A stretch of 64,000 bases of DNA from Hydractinia symbiolongicarpus (lineage: Eukaryota > Cnidaria > Hydrozoa > Anthoathecata > Hydractiniidae): the NCBI RefSeq assembly GCF_029227915.1, contig NC_079882.1, positions 12,976,001 through 13,040,000 on the forward strand. Reading direction: 5' to 3'. The notes below the pieces were generated by a model. It ran no database searches, had not been told where the DNA came from, and saw only the letters and a program-made list of their open reading frames with translations. This document shows positions 21,680 through 32,860 of the stretch, one piece after another (positions within the stretch are counted from its first letter, which is position 1; each line of letters starts with the position of its first letter). Made by a program: the position numbers and the translations under genes.

Positions 21680-24600
21680 TTTTTTTTTAACAAATTAACT
21701 TTTTTTTATTAACATTAACTTTGTTATACATAAATTAGGTTGTTATCTCACATATAAAATACTAGATGTTTTTTTTTTGTTTTCTTACTCCATCACTCTT
21801 GATGAATTGTCGCGTTGTTAGCGAGTTCAAATTCTTCTATGTTATTGTCCGCATTTCTCGGTGATCTTGATCCTCGAATGCATCTCAATGCTGGTCTTAT
21901 GAGCGAAAAGCTGATTTTCGTTCTTATGACATTGGTTGCGACCGAATTTGAAATGCTGCGTTTTTCTGCAATCATATCAGCTAACCGCTTGTAGAAGGCT
22001 TTGCATTCTTTTGCCATTGCACCATTCGCAGCGAACACCAGTGGTGTGAACGTACCATTCGCGATTTGCAACACCCGTTCGTTGTACTGTCGCTTCTTCT
22101 CTCTTTCGTTCATCTGAAAGCATCTCTTAATTTCTGAACGCCTGTACCTGTGAGCATGTAGGTTAAAAATCCTTACGTCAAAGAATACTCTTTGGCAAGG
22201 CGTCCAGAAACCGAGAGCACTGATGTCAAGACGTACTTCGTTCTGGATGTTTCCTGTTCTCTCTCGAAGACCCTCTCCGTTGACCTCAATCAGCATTGGC
22301 TCCTTCTTTACGTGATGACAGACTTCTTTTAAGAGTGAGGCGGTGATGTCACGCAGTTCGTTGTGTCGCAGGGTGACCATGCCCCCTTTTTTACAAGACA
22401 AGGCATGGCAAAGGTCGAATTTTTCACCACATACGCATTCAGTCAGGAGTCGCTCGAGGTTCCAGTTATACCTTATTCTGATTGCATCCCAAACTGCTGT
22501 TTATTCAGATCGTAGCCCCACTCTTTCAGGGGTAGTGTTGTCGGCCAGTTCGAAACGCCACTTTCAAGGTTGGTGTCGTTCAAATGTTTTTCGGCATCCA
22601 CCATTACTTCTCGTAGGCTGTCAACCTTAGCTTGTTGCTTTTTTCTCCGTTCTGCCTTGATCGCTGATTTCGTCTTGCCACCTTACCTGTGTGTCTAGGA
22701 TCATGTTCTTTAGATGGAGCGTGACCTGGCAGGAATTTTCATATTCTTCATTTGCTATTCGAGTAACATCTTTTAAACCAAGGCCTCTAAGACGTGGCGG
22801 AAGGGACAGGAGTGATCTCTCTCTATCATTAACGATATGTCCACCAGTAATGGCTGGGATGAACTGATGTCTAAGGACCTCTTCGAACGGTTGTAAGTAG
22901 TTTTCAATCCCTGGGATTGTTCGGAAGAAGTACGTCAGCTTATGCTGATATCCAGCAATATAACAGCCGTATGCTGCTTGCGGCTGTGTGGTCGCAATCC
23001 GAGAAAGCAAAACCCATTTTTCGACTAATTCATTAACGTATTTTCGCTTGTACTGTTCGCTTCCTACCACCGACCCGAGATGTCTTTCTCCTTCAGTGGT
23101 TATTTTAACCGCAGTTCCTTCAATAATCTCTCTTGCCTCGTCGAACTTCTCTGGCCTCACGATAAGCCACGACTTTGTTGGTTGGGGATGATATCCATAT
23201 TTTGGCCCACATTGGATGAGATTTGACCACCAACTACGAAGTGCGACGAGGCTTCCAGATGCGCTTACATCATCCGCGAACGCCACCATCTTGTTGTTTT
23301 GATCCTCAGTTGTTGCAATTAGTATGTCAAGTAGAGGGGATATAGCCATCGCGTAAATAGCCATTCCGAGTGGATCACCTTGTGTTGTGCCCTCTCTTGA
23401 CAAAATTTCTTGCCCCCCGATGACAAACAGACGTGCTGGCGTTTGGTAGCAATTCTTTACATATGTAGCAATCGGTGGAGATATGATGGAGATGTTGTGA
23501 AGCAGCACTTTTCTGTTCACACAGTTAAAAGCGTTTGCAGCGTCAACGAGGAGGACTGCTTCAGACTGCTCTCTTCCAAACAGCTCTTTCATTGCGTTTA
23601 TCGCCGCTTCACTATCTGCTTCTCGGCCGCACATTTGTGATTTTGAGGAAAGCTTCGACCACATCTTTCTCTGTGACACTCATTACGATTTTTCCTGCTA
23701 TTCTCCTGAGTACTTCACCTACTCCAATAGGCCGTAGTCCTGGTTGTTTGTCCAGTGGGGCTAGTCGGGATGCCATTATTGCTTCGAGGGAGTTGTCGTT
23801 GATGGTATCGACTCACATCCTTTTGATAACGTTTGCTAGCGCTCTTCTAAGATCTTGTCCAGTGTCGCCATACATCTTCCAGGAAAGTATCTTTCTCCAA
23901 CCGTCCGCATCCATACCAGATGGACCGGAACCCCCTTTCGTCATTTGGGCGCTTTGAGAATCATTTGATCGTCTATGGATTCAAAAATTATTGGTTTCAC
24001 TGTGGGAATTTCCCCTGGAAGTAGGGCTTTTTCATTTGCCTCTTTTCCATCGGGATGTTTGATTCGCAAAAGCTCCATTGTTTCGTTGTTTAAGGGTAAT
24101 ATCCCTCCTTTCATGTTGTTCGTAAGAAGCTTGATTGCACCATTCACGTTACCCTTTTGCATAGGCTCTTTAAATTGTCTTAAAAGAGCTGCCATATCTC
24201 TCTTCCCGTTGTTGGTAGGTAGACTTGACTGAATAGCTTTCGCTTCTCTGTAAAGTTTTGCAAAGTCTCCCATGTTTCCAGGCGTCGTTCAAGAGCTTCG
24301 ACGTGGTCTTTATTCTTTGATCTTTTGGATGGTTTCTGTAATAGCAAGGCGAGAATAATGTGTATCAGCCTCAGCGCATAGTTCTTGAGTGGAGAATTCT
24401 CTGTCCACGAATTCAGCAAGCGTGTCGTTTCACGAATGTATGCCTTTCTGGAAGCGCCGTTTGATAGCATGAATAGATTGCGTTTCCAGAAAACGATTTT
24501 TTCGTAAATCTCTTTAGCACTTTTCTCCATCTCACTACTTTTCGTTTCGGACCACCAGAAAAATTCCGCAATTTGTTCTTCTTGTCGCGGTGGCAAGTGC

Positions 24601-24860
24601 TGCTCGGGTGCAAGAGGCGGCTGGCCAACTTTCTGATTGATTTCATTTCTCGTGCAGTGTCTTAGATATTGGATTATTCCACGTTCAGATTTGCATTTCT
24701 TACCACAACGTTCGCAATTAAATAGACGTTCACTCGTTTGTTCCATCTCTTCTCGGTTAATATTTGGTAAAACTCTTTCTGTATGAATAATATTTTCCAA
24801 TAGTGCTATTTTACGTTGAAAAATGTTTCTCTGTAGGTAGCATTTTGTTTAATTTTACCG
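21680..24860 (-). mobile_element. Near full-length REL-endonuclease LINE
   Basis: The element reads on the minus strand from about 24860 to a T-rich (A-rich on its own strand) 3' tail near 21680-21780. It holds one long degraded coding region (listed separately) with the order zinc finger, RT, zinc knuckle, restriction-like nuclease. That order is that of early-branching, site-preferring LINEs such as the R2/R4/NeSL groups, which lack an apurinic endonuclease at the N-terminus. No target-site duplication was identified. Confidence 0.75.
21793..24800 (-). pseudogene. LINE polyprotein: C2H2 finger, RT, REL endonuclease
   Basis: Four frames make one broken gene. Frame 24800-24180 begins with a C2H2-type finger (CERCGKKCKSERGI...H..C). 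Frame 24273-23941 continues to a PIIFESIDDQMILKA segment. A further frame (about 23940-23680) holds GPSGMDADGWRK and [17 protein letters not shown], typical of RT motif 0-2. Frame 23679-22627 holds the palm: LLVDAANAFN (motif A Asp), REGTTQGDPLGMAIYAMAI (motif B) and MVAFADDVS (motif C, FADD rather than YADD), then the thumb. After another shift near 22490 comes CVCGEKFDLCHALSCKKGG and then frame 22401-21793 with RLDISALGFW...FFDVRIF, matching the PD-(D/E)XK pattern of REL endonucleases. The catalytic residues are all still visible, so decay is recent, but at least four frame breaks make it inactive. Confidence 0.85.
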
Positions 24861-24968
24861 GAGCGATGGTTGCAATGAAATTCCGTTACGGAAAAGCGCT
24901 ACCATTTTGGGATCCCAAAATAGAGAGCCATTTGGAGCGTAAAGATATATGACGAGTCGAAACCTCTG

Positions 24969-25072
24969 CCGTGGAAGTTTTATTTTGCCGTAGAATTTTT
25001 AATTTGCCGCGAAGTCTTTAATTTGCCTTGAAATCTTTAATTTGTCGTGGGAAATGTTTAATTTGCCCTGAT
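24969..25072 (+). repeat. Short tandem repeat, TTTAATTTGCC units
   Basis: Five imperfect units of about 20-22 bases with the core TTTAATTTGCCGTGAARTCT lie in a row. Non-coding minisatellite. Confidence 0.8.
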
Positions 25073-25104
25073 GCTTGTGGGCCACCGTAGACACTAAAGG
25101 TCGA

Positions 25105-25205
25105 CGCAAACACATCCAACATTTTAGTTTGAATGTTGGATGAAATGTTGGATTCCAATTTTGGATAAAATTGACTTTTATCCAACATTCCATACAACAT
25201 TCGAT
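25105..25205. repeat. ATGTTGGATGAAATGTTGGA repeat, copy 1
   Basis: The block has ATCCAACATT and AATGTTGGAT in alternating orientation, so it can fold on itself. The same core appears at 25570-25622 and 63825-63890. Short GATGTTGGATGAAATG elements of this kind are common interspersed repeats in invertebrates; that is general knowledge, and I cannot name the family. Confidence 0.65.
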
Positions 25206-25569
25206 TTTTGTCCCGTTCATTCTAATTTTCAAGATGACGATCAACGTATATATAAGGCAGCTGTTCTAATTTTAACTTAATTAAAATGAATTCCGATCGA
25301 GGTAAAAGAAGTGACTTGATAAAAAAAAAGAAGTGAAAAAGGACATTTTAACAACATTATAGCGGAGATATGTTTAGAATGGACATGACAGATTTTAAAT
25401 AAATAAACATACCCCTTAAATTTTTTGCGAAACTGTTTCGATAAAAGATCACGCTTCATTATCTTGCTACGTGTCTATTCGAATTTCACAATCGAACATA
25501 CGAAAAACACTCCTTCGTTTATGTTTTCCCATCAACGCAGTGCTGAAAGCCACATGTTGGGTGAAGGTA

Positions 25570-25622
25570 CATACCAAACGCATCCAACACAAATTTTTGA
25601 TGTTAGATGAAATGTTGGATAA
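25570..25622 (+). repeat. ATGTTGGATGAAATGTTGGA repeat, copy 2
   Basis: Contains GCATCCAACACAAATTTTTG followed by ATGTTAGATGAAATGTTGGA, one substitution away from the core seen at 25105-25205. Confidence 0.6.
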
Positions 25623-25898
25623 TAGAAGCTTTTTGTAATCTATCATTTTTATTTATAAATTAATTAATGTTTAGTGTGGAAACTTTTACCTGCTGAATTT
25701 CCACTCTGCGTGTAGTATAAAAAGACGACCAATATTAATTAATTTATGAATAAAAATAACACTTAACAAAAAATAAAAAAATAAAAATTCAACTGAGCTT
25801 ATATTACTATATTTCTAGTTTAGTTAAAAACAATATCGTTGTATCAACATTAACTTCAAATTAAAGACAAGAAAATGGAATAGTTTAAGTCGATTCAA

Positions 25899-28449
25899 AT
25901 GTTTAAAATTACAAAGAACTTGATTTCATGGCTGCTTTTGCTATTATGGATTACTAAGAATTATTGCCAGTATGGCAGTTACAACATAATATCTGATGAA
26001 GAAATCAATGAAGAAAATATCTATGAACGATTTGAAAGCAAAACATTAACATCATGTTACCTGCGCTGTCAAGCAAATCCAAATTGTGATCGAGTTGCAT
26101 ATCAATATGAAAGTGCAGCAAAAGACTTCATAACGTGTTACCTCATTAAAAATGTCGCAACTGATAGCAGTTTGAATGTGATAAAAGCACAGGTTATAAC
26201 ACCGGTAAATATATATTTTCTGATTTTAAAGCCTACGTTAAGTGGGGTCTTACATGTTTCCGCTTTTCCATATGGCTTATTTCAATTATTTATATGTCTT
26301 ATTTCGAATACTCCTGTCTATGTAAAAGTTAGCTAAAATTATGTCTAGGAAATGCCAATAATCAATAATCAAGCCATGTGGCATGTGTTGAAGGAATAGA
26401 ATTAACAATTTCTTTTTTAGTATATGACTAACGAAGTAGATGCTTCAAAGGAGAAAGTCAATGTCTCTAATAATAAAGCAAGTGGAGGTGGAAAATTGGA
26501 TTGCGGTACAGGTAAAATTAACATTAAATCAATTGTTTAAAGAGCTAGTGCTTGTTGGTTGCACTAAAAGTTAAAATGACTTGTTTGACCGTAAGGTTAG
26601 GGTAAAATAGAAAAAGGGAAAGCTGAAAAAATGTACATGCGTTATAACTTTCCTACATATTTTTTTAAATAACTTTTTTAATAACTTTTACTTGTCTAGC
26701 TGAATGTTAAGACGATTTTTGGAGCATAATAATGCCACGGAAGGACCTCCAAAGCACAAGATAGTTAGGATTTCTTATTGTCAAAATCAATGTAGCATGC
26801 AGGGTTCTTTATTTTTCACTACATTTTCTCATATTCATGGAAGGCCTGCAACAAAATAACATTTTCGGATAGGTTAGCTTGAATTCCTGTGAAGTGATAA
26901 ACTAACACAATTTACTTTGTCATCCTAAAGGCTTTGAAGAAGGTAGCTCATATTCAGAAACGACCTTAGTTTTCTTAACAATCATGTTCATTTCGATAGC
27001 TTGTTTTTATTTAAAACCCGCAGATTTTAATTTACTGCCCGACAGTGTCATTTATGTTGATGCAAAGCATTTCCCGAGAAGGGCAATATCATTCATGGTA
27101 ACATGGTATTGTTTAGTTTTATAATATGATAGCATAATTATAGAAGAGATTATGTAACCATACAAAATTTTTATAATAGGTGACTGAAAAAGTATTTTAT
27201 TTTGTATGTCCTTCCCTGACGCAAATGAAAATCTTAACTGAATCCCAATTATATGGATCAAACCAAATCAACAAGGGTTAAGACAGAAAATAGAATAATT
27301 AACCATTTAGGTGAAGGAAAGTAAGCAACATTTTTTGATAATGGAATTTTCAATTTTCATGATTTAGTTGATCAATATTTTGTTTGATCTAAAAGAAAAA
27401 CAAACAAGAATAACTTATCAACAAGATGGGACATTTATTTGTGGAGAAGTCAAAACATATAGTCATAAAAATATAATTACAGCTACGAGACATAGCTAAC
27501 ATTTGTTTTTAAAAAATATAATTAACTGTTACGTATTACATTTAGATTCGTTATACGCAATTGCATTTACGCAACGCGCCATTACATTACCTTATGTCAC
27601 CAAAACAATGAGTTTTGTGGATGCTATGACTATTACAGTTTGGATCAAAGTTACTGAACTCCCAGTTGCGATGACTTGCCCTGTTGTTGTTTCGTTTTTG
27701 CCTCCTGGCGATGCGAGTTGCAATGACATAAGTGTTGCAATGTCAACGGGTTCACCAAAAATGAGAGGCTACACATATCCTCGATCTGGCGACATGGTAC
27801 GTATAGCATACTAAAATCCTGCCTACTACTCTCTACGATGTGTGATTGCGTCTCAACAGAAACGATCTTCGTAATTACAAAATATGAAAGAATACATACC
27901 TAGTATAAGTAAGTTTACGATAATATATGATTGATGGTAACAATTTTAAAAGAAATTGTGACTATCTGCTTGAAAAATAAAGATTTTTATAGGACTTTAA
28001 GTTAACTAGCTTTTAAAGAGACTCGTGCGTTAAAGATTTTTTTTTTTCATTTTAAAATATAGAATGCTGAAAACAAGCTTCATGAATGGGTACATGTAGC
28101 CATTTTATACGATGGAATAAGAAACAGTCAGGATTTTTACATCAATGGCACAAAAACGCGGAGCATGTCATGGGAAGAAGTAAAAACGAGGGTAGTTGAT
28201 CAAATTCAGGTGACTATTGGTAGTGATGTAGATAAGGAGACAGACTGTGTTATAAATGACATACAACAAAGTTTCGTTGGCAGTGTGGCTAATTTATTCG
28301 TATGGAAGAGATTGTTGACTTCTGACGAACTTACGGCAGCTTACAAGAACCAACCAAACACAACTGATGCTATTGTGCTGTGGCACGAGTTTCTTTCCAA
28401 AGTCGATGGCGTTTCGAACATAATAGAGCCATTCCAATCTTGTTTATAA
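25899..28449 (+). CDS. Secreted PAN/apple plus LamG-like protein, four exons
   Basis: Exons 25899-26204, 26421-26511, 27546-27796 and 28063-28449 join in phases 0, 1 and 0 to a protein of about 343 residues with stop at 28449. The donors are GTAAAT, GTAAAA and GTACGT; the acceptors TTTTTTAG, CATTTAG and AAATATAG. Residues 1-23 form a signal peptide (LISWLLLLLWITKNYC). Residues 30-100 resemble a PAN/apple domain (TLTSCYLRCQANPNCDRVAY, then TCYLIKN), a fold that binds proteins or sugars. A short Ser/Gly-rich linker follows. The last 210 residues look like a LamG/pentraxin jelly roll: SFVDAMTITVWIKV, later EWVHVAILYDGIRNSQDFYI and SFVGSVANLFVWKRLLTSDE. An alternative exon-1 donor at 26193 also keeps frame. 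It is probably extracellular, involved in adhesion or recognition; the exact role is unknown. Confidence 0.85.
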
Positions 28450-30152
28450 CCTGCGATACCCCCAGTGTAACATTGGAAAGGCACCTTTTTGTGACATACT
28501 GTTGCAGTGGGAGAATTTTCATGACTCGCTAAATTTTTATGTCTGCGAATGCAATATACTTAAAAAGTTACATATTCTTAATGTGTGTTCATATATTATG
28601 CACGAGACTTATTCTGCTATTAATTTTTCAGCTTTGTCATAAAAATTGTCTAAAGGTGCAAAAACTTTTTTCCCTAATAATTGCACAACATCTTGTTACC
28701 TAATTTTTGTTTAATTTTCTCAGTAGCCACAGTAGTAAAAAATCTTAAAACATATGTAGCCACTCTGACTTTGACTTCTTGATTTGGCAGAATCTTAAGG
28801 TGATTTTAGCATTGCCAATGTGAACTGTTTGAGCCTCATGAATTTTCTATTACGTTAACTCGTTGACGAAAGATCTAAAGATTGATTTCCATTTGTCGTT
28901 AAATCGCGTTAGTTTTTTCGCGCTAATATTTGACCTCAGAGTTAATCATATTGAGCATTACAAGGTACATTAACGCTGCTTTAACTCATTTCGTTGATCA
29001 AATACATCCAACAACATCGAGGGGGACATTATATTATGGACATTCATAGGCGAATTAAAAGTGGAAGGAAAAACAAAAAAGGATAGCGGTTGGGATTTTA
29101 GTACCGTGAATTTATTGTTAAACGAGGGTAATATGAAGAACATAACCATCTTTTAGAAGGATTAATATATAACCATTTAAATATCAACTCTTTTGTCCGC
29201 TGTTATAACAAAATGTTTGTAGAAATGGCTTTTGCACACATAATAATATGCTCATTTTTTTATACAAAGTGTGTTCGCGCTAATTCGCGTTAAAATATCA
29301 AAACATTTTGATACTTAAGCTGCGCGCTAATCGGCGTTAAAACAGGTGCGCTAATTAGTCATTGACGTTTCCATTAAAAGTGTTAAAAAATTAACTCCAA
29401 GTAGCGCACCTGCTAAGCGCAAAACCTAGCTTAAGTAACGGAATACGATATTTTAGCCATAACTGGTGAGCACCACACTTGAAGATATCAAAATGGAGGC
29501 CCGTATAAAAGAGGTTTTGTCTCCGGACTCTGCCAGCACTGTTGAAGGAGCAAGTTTCCGGAACTCGCGTTCAACTGCGACGAAAAGGTGTTGGCAAAAA
29601 ATCATGGAAATTTCAATTTTTCCTAAAAGAATCCTTCGGCGTTTAAGGGTTAAGATATTTCCTTTTGAATAGCACTGCTTGAAAAAATGTGCTGGAATTC
29701 AGAATTATTTCAGAATTATTACATGTGAATGAGTAATGTAGTCCGAAAGCATTATATACATGGCTTATTTGCAAGGCTTGAGGTGAAAGATGTTTCTCTA
29801 ACATGTAAGAAAACGAAAAATGCGCGTTATATTGATTAACTATTGTTGCTATAACCAAAAAAAGTATGAAGGAAAAACCAGAAAAAGTTATGATATTTTT
29901 TCCCTTTCAGTTTGTAAGCATTTAACACGATTTTTATCTCTAACCTGGTTATTGTCACAAAGCTCTGTAGTTTAAGCATAAAATGCATAAAGTGTAAATG
30001 TGTTTACAATTGTATATTCTGTTAAGCTACGCAGTACCGTTTAATTTAGCACGTGCACGAGAAAACCTCACAAGGCATACTTCTGCAAAATGATCTTTTA
30101 AATATGGTTTCCTTTAGCGTATTTTGTGCTTTTTTGAGATGTGCATATATAG
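28450..30152. other. Gene-free stretch with CGCGCTAATT-rich inverted repeat
   Basis: Downstream of the PAN/LamG gene I see no clear gene. Between about 28890 and 29440 several CGCGCTAAT and GGCGTTAA motifs occur in both orientations, with AGGTGCGCTA near 29343 facing TAGCGCACCT near 29402, which suggests a MITE. A short open frame from 29466 has no recognisable domain. Confidence 0.45.
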
Positions 30153-30322
30153 CTCCGGGATCAAGGTTTTCCTGGGTCTTCCTTTTTACGGTCTGCGAAA
30201 TATTACCACAACAAACAGGACGACCGGAACTGTGGGAGCGGGAAAAACAAATCTGTGTCAGCATTCAGTTCAGTGGTTTAGTGCTGGATATATTTCAGTA
30301 TTTCACCAGTATCAACAATATG
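30153..30322 (+). other. Orphan candidate exon, faintly chitinase (GH18)-like
   Basis: A 170-base block is flanked by a good acceptor (CATATATAG) and donor (GTAAGA). In the frame starting at its second base it reads SGIKVFLGLPFYGLRN, then TTGTVGAG and a segment ending YISVFHQYQQY. The string KVFLGLPFYG matches a well-known strand of glycosyl hydrolase family 18, but the catalytic DxxDxDxE motif is not here and no matching exon is seen on either side before repeats begin at 30433. It may be one exon of a gene with distant exons, or a stranded gene fragment. I am not confident. Confidence 0.35.
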
Positions 30323-30432
30323 GTAAGAGCACTTTTTAATTTATCGAAGGTGTTGGTTACATGATAAGCCTGAGTTCGTTATTTTTGATCCTTTAAAAAT
30401 ATGAATTTGCTCTTCCTAGCCTTCTAAGCCAT

Positions 30433-31345
30433 CACAGCCTGTTCTGCCCGGATAATGAACATTGGCCTGATTAAGTACGGCAGCTTGCACCGGTTAAGAA
30501 CAGGGCAGAAAATACATAATCAGGGCAACATAATCAGGACAGGCCGGCTTATTACTCAAAAAATATTATTTGGCACTAAGGGACATATAATCAGGGCAGG
30601 CCAGTTTATATACGACAGTGTAATATTATTTCTCATTTATTATAGAACGAACATAATCGGGGCAGGCCGACTTATGTATGACACAGTCAAATATTATTCG
30701 AGACTTATAGAACGAACGTAATCGGGGCCGACCAGCTTATGTATGGCATTTTTCTATTATTTCTCACTTATTACGCACATAATCGGGAAAGCCGGCTTAT
30801 GTATGACAGTCAAATATTATTCCAGACTTATAGAACAAATATAATCGGGGCCGACCGCTTTTATATCATTCGTCATCACTTCTGACAAGCGAATAGCCCT
30901 GGTGGCAAAGTTGTTGTTGCTCTCAAATGAAACAAAATTTCGCGGCAAATACTAAATTTTGGGATTCGCAAGTTTAATAACTTTTCACCAAACTTAATTC
31001 CCGCAAAAAGAATAATTTAGGTTCCGTGAAATTTAGTTACTTCAAAGTATATTGTGCTGAAATGTATTTACTACAAGATTAGTTTTAAACTAAGAATTAC
31101 GTCGAGACTTTTTTCTTCCGCCATCTCTAGTTTTTAGGGGTGTTCTATCTTCCAGAGAATGTTTAATTCACAAAAGTTCGAAGAAAATGCCAATCACAGC
31201 CTGCCTGGCCAGCCATTATATCAGCGTTCATAATCCGGTCACCACTACATAACCAGTGCAAAAAAAACATAATCGGATCATGTGTACATAATCTGGCTGT
31301 CCCGGTTGTAAACAGGCCGTTTTCGCAATCTGGGCAGAACAAGCC
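30433..31345 (+). repeat. ATAATCGGGGC tandem-repeat family, copy B
   Basis: From 30458 to about 30960 this matches 13858-13473 in reverse complement but has extra tandem units: five or six blocks of about 65 bases with the core ATAATCGGGGCAGGCCGACTTATGTATG-like sequence, AT-rich spacers and TTATAGAACGAAC. The left margin (TTCTGCCCGGATAATGAACA) and the reverse complement of the right margin (about 31310-31345, TTCTGCCCAGATTGCGAAAA) are similar, so the whole may be a TIR element. The open frame at 30455-30721 merely translates the repeat. Confidence 0.7.
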
Positions 31346-31507
31346 CACGAACCGCGGTGACAACTGCAAATGGATGACTTGCTGTAAACTTTGTTTACAT
31401 TTTTTTCGGCAGGCAAATAGTGTTTTAACCAACCCGATCTTCTAAAAAGAATTATTATCCAATCGAATTGCCTTATTTTGCCTGCCAAAAAAATAGAAAT
31501 AAAAATT

Positions 31508-31545
31508 TATCAATATAGCTAGCTAGCTATATAGCTAGCTAGCTA
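31508..31545. repeat. TAGC tetranucleotide microsatellite
   Basis: Runs of AGCTAGCTAGC interrupted by ATAT, self-complementary throughout; the motif recurs in shorter form elsewhere in the window. Confidence 0.85.
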
Positions 31546-32309
31546 GGCCGTCATCAAAAATATGTTGTGGCGCCGTAGATTAGTGATTATAGCTCTCGTT
31601 CTATGTGTAGGAGACCGGGTTTCAATTCCTCTTGATGGCGATTGAAAACATGGGCGAGTGAATGTTAGCTACCATAGCCCCGGGTAACCCAAGCCATGTG
31701 AGGGAAATTGGGAAGATGGCACACTGTGTTGGCCGTTGAATGTTGCCGGGAGTTGTCTAGTAGAGCGCGGGCTCTAATTGCGTCTGCGTAGCTCAAAATG
31801 AGCATTAAATACTCTGGGACTCTCCATCTAAGCCATGGACCCTGCTGGAAATAATAGACAGGGTATATCCCTCGATATTTGTGAGGCTAGCCATGTAAAA
31901 TATGCACATCTATCATCTATGTTGTGTTCGCGTCCTCCGACCGACTTACTTTTTGGTAATAAAAACTCGAGTCGGTAAGTCGGAAAAAGACCAGGAAAAA
32001 ATTTCACGAGATATTTTTCAAAAAGAAATTTTTTTTTGCTAGAACTAATTTATGCAAAATTGACAAAAACTTGCGAAAATTAATTTTGGTAAAAATAAAT
32101 TCCTTTAGGGCACTCCTGTGGCTACTGACAGTTTACAGGGCGACGAAAAATGGTCTACAAACGATGTCCAGTGGTGCTATACTGTCTTGGACGTGGGAAC
32201 AAATTTGCTTGTACAGATCTGAAAATCCTGGGAAAAAATACGCCCGACCGCCCAACTGACTCATTTTTGTTCTTCAGGACGCAATCACAACATATTTTTG
32301 ATGGTGGCC
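31546..32309. mobile_element. MITE whose left terminal repeat was split by a SINE
   Basis: The left end (from 31546) and the complement of the right end (from 32309 inward) match over the first 24 bases with two differences (CATCAAAAATATGTTGTG core). If the SINE at 31570-31917 and one 9-base duplicate are removed, the match continues for about ten more bases (a further CGCGTCCT / TGCGTCCT). The element proper is therefore about 407 bases with inverted repeats of about 34. It contains an internal GTCGGTAAGTCGG hairpin near 31938-31983. No transposase is present and no clear target duplication flanks the whole. Confidence 0.8.
31570..31917 (+). repeat. tRNA-derived SINE with 9-bp target duplication
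   Basis: The head has an A-box-like TAGATTAGTGAT and a B-box-like GGGTTTCAATTCC at tRNA spacing, then a body of about 270 bases and a simple ATCTATCATC tail. It is bracketed by the direct repeat TATGTTGTG at 31561-31569 and 31918-31926, the target-site duplication. It sits exactly inside the left inverted repeat of the MITE at 31546-32309. Transcription by RNA polymerase III is expected from the boxes. The related head at 7438 shows the family is dispersed. It is not a functional tRNA: the acceptor stem does not pair. Confidence 0.85.
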
Positions 32310-32554
32310 TTTTAGAATAATTCAATCAGGCGCGGACTTAGACTATGTCAACCCTATCATGCGACGTAGTAAAAAAACGAGCCAAATATTACGCAGCGGT
32401 GCACGAGAAATAAATCCCGCTGTTTTCAAAATATACCCGGAATTCTGGGGACGGACATCTACTTCGCCTTATCCTACTATATCACATACCTCACAACGCG
32501 AAATTCAATCAACTGATGTTGGGTTAACCTATTTTATGTCAGACTGTAACCTAT

Positions 32555-32860
32555 ATACTTTATAACACACAAACCCTGTCAAGGTTGTTTCTAGATATAT
32601 CCATGGAATGTTCTCCTTAAAGGTTTGACCGTAAGACTATACTTTATAGCACACAAACCCTGTCAAAGTTGTTTCTAGGTATTACTATAATATGTTTATC
32701 TGTGAGAGTTTGACTGTAGCGCTAGACGTTATAGCGCACAAACCCTGTCAAGTTTGTTTCTAGACATAACTTCAATATGTTATTTCGTAAGGGTTTTACC
32801 GTGAAATTAGACTTTATAGCACACAAACCCTGTCAATGTTGTTTCTACGTATTGATAAAG
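32555..32860 (+). repeat. Minisatellite, four units of about 85 bp
   Basis: The phrase AAACCCTGTCAA followed by GTTGTTTCTAG recurs at 32571, 32655, 32740 and 32825, giving a period of 84-85 bases. Between these the units share a weaker TTTGACCGTAAGACT segment. Non-coding. Confidence 0.9.

Noticed and set aside
30455-30721. An 88-residue coding gene related to the one at 13.5 kb
   Set aside because: Same tandem repeat family, with frame conserved only because unit lengths happen to keep it open.
31570-31640. A functional tRNA gene
   Set aside because: The A and B boxes are present, but the acceptor ends do not pair and the sequence continues into a repeat body flanked by a target duplication, so it is a SINE.
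32555-32860. CRISPR array
   Set aside because: Units are about 85 bases, repeats are imperfect and spacers are related to one another; a eukaryotic minisatellite explains it.
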